From the NCBI GenBank assembly GCA_964496705.1, contig CAZCBJ010000089.1, forward strand, positions 1 to 14,645: a DNA stretch of 14,645 nt, read 5' to 3'. Both the position numbers and the translations under genes were made by a program. Positions 6,654-14,018 of this stretch are shown piece by piece. Each line of letters opens with the position of its first letter. The first letter of the stretch is position 1. The DNA comes from CAZCBJ01 sp964496705 (GTDB lineage: Bacteria > Chloroflexota > Anaerolineae > Anaerolineales > Anaerolineaceae). Below the pieces are notes generated by a model. That model had not been told where the DNA came from, made no database searches, and saw only the letters and a program-made list of their open reading frames with translations.

Positions 6654-6667
6654 TAAATTGATTATGG
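6648..6667 (+). promoter_or_regulatory. Hairpin containing a stop codon and the next Shine-Dalgarno
   Basis: CCATAAT (6648-6654) and ATTATGG (6661-6667) form a perfect 7-bp stem with a 6-nt loop. The 5' arm contains the TAA stop (6651-6653) of the upstream membrane-protein gene. The 3' arm contains the first two bases of the GGAGG Shine-Dalgarno (6666-6670) for the acetyltransferase at 6675. A ribosome finishing the upstream gene would open the stem and free the site, a layout expected for translational coupling. The function is inferred. Confidence 0.5.
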
Positions 6668-6674
6668 AGGATAT

Positions 6675-7211
6675 ATGCCCGAGGTTAACATACGACCTGC
6701 AGTTGAAAGTGATATTCAACGATTATTTGAGCTGGATCACTCCTACCAAACTGATACGGTCTGGCAATTGGACCGCATCTCAAGCGAAAACATATTCACC
6801 GCATCTTTTCGGGAAATAAAATTACCCAGAACCATAAAAGTGGATTATCCACATTCATTGGAAAACCTGAACGATGGATTAGCTCGATCTCAGCTTTTGG
6901 TAGCCAGTGTGGATGAAGCATTGACTGGTTATGTTAAATTGGAAGAAAGATTATCTTCGAATGCTGTATGGATTGCTGATTTGGTCGTAGATGTCAGAGA
7001 AAGACGCAAAGGTATCGGGAGAGCCTTAATGGTTGCTGTTCAAAAATGGGCTTTTCAGCGCCGATTCGGGAAAATTGTCATGGAGATGCAATCCAAGAAT
7101 TATCCGGCGATCTGTTTTGCCATCAAGACAGGATATCAATTTAGCGGTTTTCATGATCACTATTATATTAATCAAGATATCGCTTTATTTTTCGCTCGTA
7201 TTACTCGTTAA
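6675..7211 (+). CDS. GNAT-family N-acetyltransferase
   Basis: This is a predicted cytoplasmic acetyl-CoA-dependent acyltransferase of 178 residues, the usual single-domain GNAT size. The opening VNIRPAVESDIQRLFEL is the typical first strand and helix. Motif A is clear: WIADLVVDVRERRKGIGRALM (residues 99-119), where RRKGIG at 110-115 is the pyrophosphate-binding loop. Motif B follows in KNYPAICFAIKTGYQFSG (141-158), with the common Asn and Tyr. The substrate cannot be assigned. RimI-like protein acetylation and small-molecule acetylation both fit, and the neighbours give no clue. The start is ATG with GGAGG at 6666-6670, partly inside a hairpin. Confidence 0.9.
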   Translation: MPEVNIRPAVESDIQRLFELDHSYQTDTVWQLDRISSENIFTASFREIKLPRTIKVDYPHSLENLNDGLARSQLLVASVDEALTGYVKLEERLSSNAVWIADLVVDVRERRKGIGRALMVAVQKWAFQRRFGKIVMEMQSKNYPAICFAIKTGYQFSGFHDHYYINQDIALFFARITR

Positions 7212-7238
7212 TTACCGCACAGGATTTGTTGAAGGACG

Positions 7239-9176
7239 ATGATCTCAGAACTCGGCTGGCAAACAGGTTTGTTGTCTCTCCTCAGAACCGGGAGCCAGAT
7301 TCTCTCAGCAGGTGTTGCGATCACAGCATTCTCATTGCTGCTGTATGCATTCGCATTCAACCTGCGAGACCGGGTTGCACGCTCTTTTGCGATTATCTCC
7401 ATCATCCTGGTTATTATCTTCAGCGCAGATACATTTAGTAGTGTCACTGCTGATCTGACCCAATTAGGTTTTTGGCTTCGTTTCCAATGGGTTGGCATAA
7501 TTTTCCTTCCTGCAGCCTACATGCATTTCTCGGATGCTTTGTTGACCACCACAGGAAAACCCAGTCAGGGCAGACGCCGTCTAGCAGTGAGAATGTTGTA
7601 TCTGTTTTCTTTGATCTTTATTTTTTTTCTGCCCGGAAAATATTTTTTGGGCGAGATGATTATTAACAAAGCACCCGCACCTCATCTTCAGCCTACCTGG
7701 CTGACGAGTCTATTTTTACTCTATTATCTGATCATCATGATGATTTCTGTGATGAACTTTTTGCGCGCCTATCGCCGAACATTGACCAAAACCAGTCGGC
7801 GCCGCATGGGTTACTTGATCGCCGGATCCATCGCTCCAGCGCTGGGGTCATTTCCTTTTTTGCTATACAGCTCAAATTTCGCTGCAGTCCATCCGATCAT
7901 CTTTTGGTTTCTAGTGTGCCTGGTCAATGTATCCGTGGCTACTTTGGTGGTAGTCATGGCATACACGGTTGCTTTTTTCGGGGTATCTTGGACAGATCGC
8001 GTCGTGAAGAGCCGGCTATTCAAATGGCTGATGAGGGGACCAGCGACCGCCAGCCTGGCTCTGGCTTTTACCACACTTGTAAGACAATCGGGGGCTTTCT
8101 TGGGGTTGGACAGCAGTGCATTGGTGCCAATCGTCATGATCATCACCATCCTTTTATGCGAATATCTGATTACCCTCCTCGCCCCTCTGGGTGAGCGCTT
8201 GTTGTTCTATGGAAATGACAGTGAAGAATTGGAAATGCTTCGTAACCTCGAAGAGCGTCTGCTCACCCGAAATGATATTAAACAATTTCTGGAATTAATC
8301 CTGGCCGCGCTTTGTGACCGCCTACAGGCGCCAGGTGCTTACATCGTCGCATTTGAGACAGATGGCCTGGAATTGGTTGTGACCACTGGGAAAACATTTT
8401 TTGATGAAGACCATCAAAAAGATCTACTGGATATCGTAACGAAGAATGAGAACCTCCCAGACTTGTTTCAATGGGGGAATGATTACATCATTCCCCTAAA
8501 AGAAAACGGAAATCATGCTCCTTTAGTATTGGTGGGCTTTTTGGGAATATCGAAAATAGGTGGTCAGGAATTTAATCCAGAGCAATTGCTTGGGATCGAA
8601 ATTTTAACCCATCGTGCTGCACTGGCATTAGGTGACCGCAAAACACAGCGAAAGATATTTCAAAGCCTCGAAGACCTTACCCCCCAGGTTGAGATTATCC
8701 AGAGTCTGCGCGCCGCAGGTACCTATGACAGAAGCAGTCTTTTAGATACTTCGCCATTACACCGCAACGGAGAATTGGTTAATATCGTTAAGGAAGCTCT
8801 GACCCATTATTGGGGAGGGCCAAGATTGACCAACAGCCCTCTGATGAAATTACGGATTGTACAGCAGGCTCTGGCTGAACATAGCGGTAATTATCCCAAC
8901 GCACTTCGCGCCATCCTCAAGCGAGCTATAGAGCAAGTCCGCCCGGAAGGTGACCGCAGATTCACTGGTGAATGGATTCTTTACAACATTCTGGAGATGA
9001 AGTTCGTTGAGGGAAGGAAAGTTCGTGAGATTGCTTCCAGACTTGCTATGTCAGAAGCTGACTTGTATCGAAAACAGCGGATCGCCATCGAAGCTGTTTC
9101 CAATGCGATACAGGAAATGGAAACTCTTGCACAGGATCGCTCAGATATTGTGGAAAGCGAGAAGGAAAACTCGTAG
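7239..9176 (+). CDS. Multi-pass membrane GAF-domain regulator with a sigma-region-4-like C-terminal HTH
   Basis: Of 645 residues, the first 320 or so hold about eight to nine membrane helices (roughly 18-40, 48-66, 76-101, 118-138, 153-175, 190-210, 218-247 and 294-316). They resemble the N-terminal 7TM sensor region of some histidine kinases. A GAF-like domain follows (about 345-465). A helical part (about 510-575) leads to a likely HTH at 583-622 (FVEGRKVREIASRLAMSEA, then DLYRKQRIAIEAV), which resembles sigma70 region 4 or LuxR-type helices. No His-box, ATPase, GGDEF or phosphatase domain is present. It may be a membrane-tethered one-component transcription regulator; this is inference. 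AAGGA sits unusually close (2 nt) to ATG 7239. The S1 gene follows 48 nt after the stop. Confidence 0.8.
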   Translation: MISELGWQTGLLSLLRTGSQILSAGVAITAFSLLLYAFAFNLRDRVARSFAIISIILVIIFSADTFSSVTADLTQLGFWLRFQWVGIIFLPAAYMHFSDALLTTTGKPSQGRRRLAVRMLYLFSLIFIFFLPGKYFLGEMIINKAPAPHLQPTWLTSLFLLYYLIIMMISVMNFLRAYRRTLTKTSRRRMGYLIAGSIAPALGSFPFLLYSSNFAAVHPIIFWFLVCLVNVSVATLVVVMAYTVAFFGVSWTDRVVKSRLFKWLMRGPATASLALAFTTLVRQSGAFLGLDSSALVPIVMIITILLCEYLITLLAPLGERLLFYGNDSEELEMLRNLEERLLTRNDIKQFLELILAALCDRLQAPGAYIVAFETDGLELVVTTGKTFFDEDHQKDLLDIVTKNENLPDLFQWGNDYIIPLKENGNHAPLVLVGFLGISKIGGQEFNPEQLLGIEILTHRAALALGDRKTQRKIFQSLEDLTPQVEIIQSLRAAGTYDRSSLLDTSPLHRNGELVNIVKEALTHYWGGPRLTNSPLMKLRIVQQALAEHSGNYPNALRAILKRAIEQVRPEGDRRFTGEWILYNILEMKFVEGRKVREIASRLAMSEADLYRKQRIAIEAVSNAIQEMETLAQDRSDIVESEKENS

Positions 9177-9224
9177 TAGAATGGATATTGGTGATTTTAT
9201 TGATGAACTTTTGGGAGGGAAGGT

Positions 9225-10178
9225 ATGAGCGATCGAAGGGGAAATCGGGCAAAAAAGATTAACAATTTGGTCGAGCCTGACGAAGGGTGGTGGGCATCCG
9301 TGCTTGCCGACGAGCATGTTGGAAAAGATGCGATCAGCGCCAACGGTTCGATTCATTCCACTTCTCCCCTACCCCCTTCTTCAGTTGACTGGGGTTGCGC
9401 GAAAAGAATTTACGAACAGGATGAGATCATCCATCTGCGTGTATATGGGTACAACCGGGGCGGCCTGCTTGTCCAAAATAATAAAATACAGGGATTTGTC
9501 CCAATTTCTCATATGATTGATCTTCCCTGCGGGTCAAATGAGGACGATCGTTTTGTGTTTCTTGCGTCCTATGTAGGTAAACCGATCTGTCTAAAAATAA
9601 TCGAATGCGAACCCTCACAAGAACGCATCGTCTTTTCTGAACGCGCTGCGCTTGCTGGCGTAGGAAAACGGAAACAATTATTCAAAGCCCTTCGCTCCGG
9701 GATACTGGTGGTGGGAATTGTGACGAATGTTACTGATTTTGGCGTATTTGTCGATCTTGGCGGTGTTGAAGGCTTGATCCACGTTTCTGAATTATCCTGG
9801 GGACGGGTTCAACATCCTCAGGAGGTGCTTCAAATAGGCCAGGAAGTTCGCGCGCTTGTTTTACAGGTCAATGAGGAGAACTCCCGGGTCGCATTGAGTG
9901 TAAAACGCTTGATCTCCAACCCATGGGAAACCCTGGCAAATCGATATAAACCGGGGGATGTAATCATGGCCAAAATCACAGACATCATCAAATACGGCGC
10001 ATTTGCAAAGCTGGAGGACGGAATCGAGGGATTAATCCACATATCTTCATTGACTTTGCCCGGCGAAGACTGTTCCATTGCTGAAATATTGCAGCCAGGT
10101 CAGGTCGTTCATGTGCGAATTCTCCACATTGATGTCGAAAGACGGCGATTGGGTCTGGGATTGGTGACAGTAGAATGA
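9225..10178 (+). CDS. Three-S1-domain RNA-binding protein (ribosomal protein S1-like)
   Basis: The 317-residue protein has a charged N-terminal tail followed by three OB-fold S1 domains at about 60-140, 156-228 and 241-314. Domains 2 and 3 are canonical (GIVTNVTDFGVFVDLGGVEG, HVSELSW; AKITDIIKYGAFAKLEDGIEG, HISSL). Domain 1 is divergent but keeps VQNNKIQGFVPISHM. Such proteins bind single-stranded RNA and may act as short ribosomal protein S1 homologues in translation initiation. Proteins this size are often annotated rpsA, but a true S1 elsewhere in the genome cannot be excluded. A strong GGAGG at 9213-9217 sets ATG 9225. The stop overlaps the FtsK start by 4 nt (ATGA), so the two are probably translated together. 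Confidence 0.9.
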   Translation: MSDRRGNRAKKINNLVEPDEGWWASVLADEHVGKDAISANGSIHSTSPLPPSSVDWGCAKRIYEQDEIIHLRVYGYNRGGLLVQNNKIQGFVPISHMIDLPCGSNEDDRFVFLASYVGKPICLKIIECEPSQERIVFSERAALAGVGKRKQLFKALRSGILVVGIVTNVTDFGVFVDLGGVEGLIHVSELSWGRVQHPQEVLQIGQEVRALVLQVNEENSRVALSVKRLISNPWETLANRYKPGDVIMAKITDIIKYGAFAKLEDGIEGLIHISSLTLPGEDCSIAEILQPGQVVHVRILHIDVERRRLGLGLVTVE

Positions 10179-12388
10179 GCCGGTCTTCAACCACACGGAC
10201 TCCGCCGCGCAATCAACCTCGTCATAAGCCCAAGCAGCCAACACATCAGGAAAATTCTGCTAAATCCGATGGGCAGAAATGGTTGTCAAATGCAGCTCGA
10301 GGGTGGATTATTCTCGGACGGTTTGGATGGGGGTTTCTCGGAATTGCATTCATTATTCTCGCCTTGATCACACTGCTGGGATTTTTTAATATAACTCAAG
10401 GCACCTTACTTAATATCTGGTTGAATACTTTGTCTGCATGGTTTGGCTGGGGGAAATTTATCATCCCTTTGACCTTCTTGTTTATCAGTATAGCCATTCT
10501 CCGCCGGAGATCCGATCACCAGCACATTATTCGCCTTGATCGGATTTTGGTGTTGGAGGCGGTTATATTTTGTCTGCTTTCCATTTTTTCAATCATGGGC
10601 GGAATGTCTCTGGAAAGAGCTGAAAACGGATTGGATGGGGGAATAATTGGCTGGGGATTGTCCAATCTATTGAGCTCTTTTCTACCCATGCCCTGGTCAA
10701 CACTTCTTCTCGTGCTGCTGGCGGCATTTGGATTGGTATGGGGATCAGGTGTACTGGGTAAACTCCTCAAATTCATCGAACAGTGGTTGTTTCCGGCAGG
10801 GATGAACTCAGACATGCATGGTCTCTCCACCCAAACATCATCTGACTTGAGGCAACCTGATGTTCAGCAACAAGTGAGCCGGGATCATGAAATGCTGACC
10901 TCACAGACCGGGACAACCCAGCTACCACGTGATAATCGCTTGCCGCCGCTTAATTTGTTGTCGCAGGAGCAAAACTCCCATCCGGATGAATCCCAGATAC
11001 ATGATACTGCCCTCCAGATCGAAAAAACATTGGATGAATTTGGTATTCCTGCCAGAGTGGTAGGCTTCAGGGTTGGCCCCACGGTGACTCAATACGCGGT
11101 TGAGCCAGGTTTCGTTGAACGGATAGGGCTAGATGGGCAGCCCGTCCAGCAGAAGGTTCGCGTTTCTCAGATTTCTGCTCTAGCCCGCGACCTGGCTTTG
11201 GCGTTATCAGCTGAAAGGTTGCGAATAGAAGCTCCGGTCCCCGGCCAATCTTTTGTGGGGATTGAAGTCCCCAATTCTCATGGCTCAACCGTGAAAATGC
11301 GGCCATTACTGGAATCTGAGTCCTTCTTGAAAACGAAATCATCATTAAGCATTGTCCTGGGTAGAGATGTATCAGGGACTCCTGTCGTTGCCGACCTTTC
11401 TCGAATGCCACACCTTTTGATTGCGGGCACAACTGGTTCAGGCAAAACTATTTGCATCACCGCATTAACCACTTGTCTAATGATGAATAACACTCCAGAC
11501 AACCTCAAGATGGTTATGTTGGATCCAAAAAAGGTCGAGTTGATGCGATTTACCGGCTTGCCACATTTATTGGGAAATGTCGAAACAGAATTGGAGCGTA
11601 TGCTGGCTGTCTTGCGCTGGGCTTTGGTGGAGATGGATCATCGTTATCGTTTATTGGAGGCCTCTCGCGCGCGTGATTTGTCAGCCTTTAATGCCATCCA
11701 ACGCAAACGCAAGTCCGCGCTTTTACCCAGAATTGTCATCCTCATAGATGAATTGGCTGACTTGATGATGTCTGCGCCAGACCAAACAGAGCACAGCCTG
11801 ATCCGCCTGGCTCAAATGGCTCGGGCAACCGGAATACACCTGGTAGTTGCCACCCAACGCCCCTCCACAGATGTGATCACTGGACTGATCAAAGCCAACT
11901 TTCCAGCCCGTATTTCATTTACTGTAGCGACCTCAGTGGACTCAAGGGTGATCCTGGATGTAAACGGCGCTGAGACACTTCTCGGGCGCGGAGATATGCT
12001 TTTTCTCAATCCTGAAATTGGCAATCCTATTCGCGCTCAAGGCGCACTGGTCACAGATCATGAAATCGAGCGTGTAATCAACTTCTGGCGTAAAATGGCT
12101 CCAGCGACTGAATTAAAAACGCCTTGGGAAGAACTGGTGGAAGTTGAGGATAACTCGGACGATTTGGTCAAAAAAGCTATTGAACTGGTCAAAAAATCCC
12201 GCCATGCCAGCGCTTCTCTCCTGCAACGCCGTCTGCGTATCGGTTATCCCAGAGCAGCTCGTTTGCTGGATGAACTACAGACACTCGGAGTCGTTGGTCC
12301 ACCGCAAGGGGGTGGCAGAGAACGGGAGGTGCTCATCTCACCTGATGAGGGAGATGAGGTGCCTGATGTTGACGAAGAAGATAATTAA
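10175..12388 (+). CDS. ftsK: DNA translocase FtsK/SpoIIIE
   Basis: This septum-anchored ATPase pumps chromosomal DNA and activates dimer resolution during division. At 737 residues it is compact, nearer to SpoIIIE than to E. coli FtsK, because the linker (about 209-275) is short. The basic N-terminus is followed by about four membrane helices (50-71, 93-110, 123-143 and 174-190). The alpha/beta motor domain follows, with Walker A GTTGSGKT at 418-425, LDPKKVELMRF at 449-459 and Walker B VILIDELADL at 521-530. ATQRPSTDVITGLIKANFP and GAETLLGRGDML are also present. The C-terminal gamma winged helix (about 662-722, ASLLQRRLRIGYPRAARLLDEL) reads DNA polarity sequences. Its start overlaps the S1 gene. 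Confidence 0.96.
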   Translation: MSRSSTTRTPPRNQPRHKPKQPTHQENSAKSDGQKWLSNAARGWIILGRFGWGFLGIAFIILALITLLGFFNITQGTLLNIWLNTLSAWFGWGKFIIPLTFLFISIAILRRRSDHQHIIRLDRILVLEAVIFCLLSIFSIMGGMSLERAENGLDGGIIGWGLSNLLSSFLPMPWSTLLLVLLAAFGLVWGSGVLGKLLKFIEQWLFPAGMNSDMHGLSTQTSSDLRQPDVQQQVSRDHEMLTSQTGTTQLPRDNRLPPLNLLSQEQNSHPDESQIHDTALQIEKTLDEFGIPARVVGFRVGPTVTQYAVEPGFVERIGLDGQPVQQKVRVSQISALARDLALALSAERLRIEAPVPGQSFVGIEVPNSHGSTVKMRPLLESESFLKTKSSLSIVLGRDVSGTPVVADLSRMPHLLIAGTTGSGKTICITALTTCLMMNNTPDNLKMVMLDPKKVELMRFTGLPHLLGNVETELERMLAVLRWALVEMDHRYRLLEASRARDLSAFNAIQRKRKSALLPRIVILIDELADLMMSAPDQTEHSLIRLAQMARATGIHLVVATQRPSTDVITGLIKANFPARISFTVATSVDSRVILDVNGAETLLGRGDMLFLNPEIGNPIRAQGALVTDHEIERVINFWRKMAPATELKTPWEELVEVEDNSDDLVKKAIELVKKSRHASASLLQRRLRIGYPRAARLLDELQTLGVVGPPQGGGREREVLISPDEGDEVPDVDEEDN

Positions 12389-12399
12389 ATTATGATCGC

Positions 12400-12428
12400 T
12401 TGACAGTTTCGCCCGGGTAAGATAGGAT
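12400..12428 (+). promoter_or_regulatory. Sigma70-type promoter for the phosphatidyltransferase-lgt group
   Basis: A consensus TTGACA at 12400-12405 is followed after exactly 17 nt by TAGGAT at 12423-12428, which matches TATAAT in four of six positions. Predicted transcription would begin near 12435, giving a leader of about 33 nt to GTG 12468. It lies in the 79-nt gap after ftsK, the first gap of this size since the one after thrB. No terminator for the ftsK transcript is visible in that gap. Confidence 0.75.
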
Positions 12429-12467
12429 AAGCCGGAAAATTTATTGGGAACAATTGACGGAGAACTG

Positions 12468-13118
12468 GTGACTGAAACCATTGAACAGAAACGAGCTTTC
12501 AGCCTGGAGAAATTCCTGAGGGACACCTTTAAGAATTATCTCGACATTGTAGGCGGGTTCTTGAATCGAATTGGCCTCAAACCCAATACCGTTACCATTT
12601 TAGGGTTGATCGGCAATTTTATCGCTGCCATACTGCTTGCATTTGGCCATTTCGCTTTGGGCGGAATAGCTGTTATCATAAGCAGCCTGATCGACACATT
12701 TGATGGCAGTATGGCCAGATTACGCGGGGAACCAACTGCCTTTGGCGGTTTTGTTGACTCTGTCTCTGATCGTTATTCAGAATCAGTCGTTCTCGCAGGT
12801 TTAATGATCCATTACTTGATCTCTCAAGACTGGCTTACCTGTTTCGCAATTTACCTGGCCATCACCGGCTCGCTGCTTGTTTCCTATGTTAAGGCCAGAG
12901 CTGATGCCGCTGGGTATGACGCGAAAGTGGGATGGTTGACCCGATTGGAACGAATTTTGGTTCTTGCGCCAGCATTGATTTTCAACATTCCTCAGGTAGG
13001 TATCTGGATTGTCGCAATATTTTCTCAGATAACCTCCTTACAACGCATTAGCTTTGTGCGCCGACAAGCCTATGATCGCTGGCGCAACAATCATAATGAT
13101 AAGAACACTTTACCCTGA
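12468..13118 (+). CDS. CDP-alcohol phosphatidyltransferase (PgsA/PIP-synthase-like)
   Basis: This integral membrane enzyme joins a CDP-diacylglycerol-type donor to an alcohol acceptor to make phospholipid. The CDP-alcohol signature D-x2-DG-x2-AR-x8-G-x3-D-x3-D is perfect, with metal and catalytic Asp76, 79, 97 and 101. Several membrane helices follow within the 216 residues. The segment SYVKARADAAGYDAKVGWLT and the following RLER resemble inositol-phosphate-using members (PIP or archaetidylinositol phosphate synthases) more than classic PgsA, but the acceptor is not settled. I chose GTG 12468, since GGAG at 12459-12462 is well placed. A TTG at 12444 would add eight residues with no ribosome site. 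lgt follows after 30 nt, and its substrate phosphatidylglycerol is a product of this superfamily. Confidence 0.9.
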   Translation: MTETIEQKRAFSLEKFLRDTFKNYLDIVGGFLNRIGLKPNTVTILGLIGNFIAAILLAFGHFALGGIAVIISSLIDTFDGSMARLRGEPTAFGGFVDSVSDRYSESVVLAGLMIHYLISQDWLTCFAIYLAITGSLLVSYVKARADAAGYDAKVGWLTRLERILVLAPALIFNIPQVGIWIVAIFSQITSLQRISFVRRQAYDRWRNNHNDKNTLP

Positions 13119-13148
13119 CCAAGATAACTAACCTCCAAGGAGAAACCC

Positions 13149-13988
13149 ATGGTACGTGAAGGCATCATGATAGGTCCGCTTTTTATTCGTTATTACGGTA
13201 TTTTGATTATGATCGGTGCATTGGCTGCTGCCTGGTTAGCCTCCCGTGAAGCCAAACGTCGTGGGATTAATCCGGAAATGGCCTGGGATATGTTTCCCTG
13301 GCTGTTGATCGGCGGCATCATCGGCTCAAGAATATGGCATATCTTGACCCCGCCCGAATCAATGGTCGCACAAGGTATAACGACCATGTATTACCTCACA
13401 CATCCACTGGATGCATTAGCGATCTGGAGAGGTGGCTTGGGGATCCCTGGAGCTGTTATTGGCGGTGCCATAGCATTATATTTTTACGCTCGAAAAAATA
13501 AAATCTCTTTTCTTACCTGGATCGACATCATTGCGCCTGGCCTGGCGCTTGCTCAAGCGATTGGCCGTTGGGGAAATTTCATTAACCAGGAAGTTTACGG
13601 AGCCCCCACAAATCTGCCGTGGGCAATATTTATTGAGCCGCGGTACAGGCTGGCCGGTTTCGAAACGGTAGAGTATTATCATCCTCTATTTTTATACGAG
13701 TTTTTGATTAATTTGTTCAATGCAGGTTTACTGCTCTATTTGGGACGTCGGTATGCTGGAAAATTAAAACCCGGCGACATTTTTTATGTGTATTTACTTA
13801 TTTATCCTACTGCCCGGTTTGCTCTGGAATTTCTGCGTTTGGATCCTTCTTCCATATCCGGCCTGAATGCCAACCAGTTGGCTATGGCTGCCTTGGTAAT
13901 CTTCGCCAGTGTCATGCTGTATCTACACCATGGCCGCAACAGCGAGCAACCGGCTGAAGGTACAATAGAGGAAGAAGTTCAGAATTGA
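13149..13988 (+). CDS. lgt: Prolipoprotein diacylglyceryl transferase
   Basis: This membrane enzyme transfers diacylglycerol from phosphatidylglycerol to the lipobox Cys of prolipoproteins, the first step of lipoprotein maturation before LspA. Its 279 residues match the family. Family features are RYYGILIMIG near the N-terminus, WRGGLGIPGAVIGG at 93-106, and the signature GRWGNFINQEVYG at 139-151 with the essential Arg140. YYHPLFLYE and ARFALEFLR (Arg223) also fit. The E. coli loop residue His103 is replaced here by Pro in IPGAV, a variation I also associate with actinobacterial-type Lgt. About seven membrane helices are apparent. The acidic tail is cytoplasmic. The start is ATG with AAGGAGA at 13137-13143. 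Confidence 0.96.
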   Translation: MVREGIMIGPLFIRYYGILIMIGALAAAWLASREAKRRGINPEMAWDMFPWLLIGGIIGSRIWHILTPPESMVAQGITTMYYLTHPLDALAIWRGGLGIPGAVIGGAIALYFYARKNKISFLTWIDIIAPGLALAQAIGRWGNFINQEVYGAPTNLPWAIFIEPRYRLAGFETVEYYHPLFLYEFLINLFNAGLLLYLGRRYAGKLKPGDIFYVYLLIYPTARFALEFLRLDPSSISGLNANQLAMAALVIFASVMLYLHHGRNSEQPAEGTIEEEVQN

Positions 13989-14018
13989 CCTTGGGTTCTT
14001 CTTTGAAAATTGGTTGCC

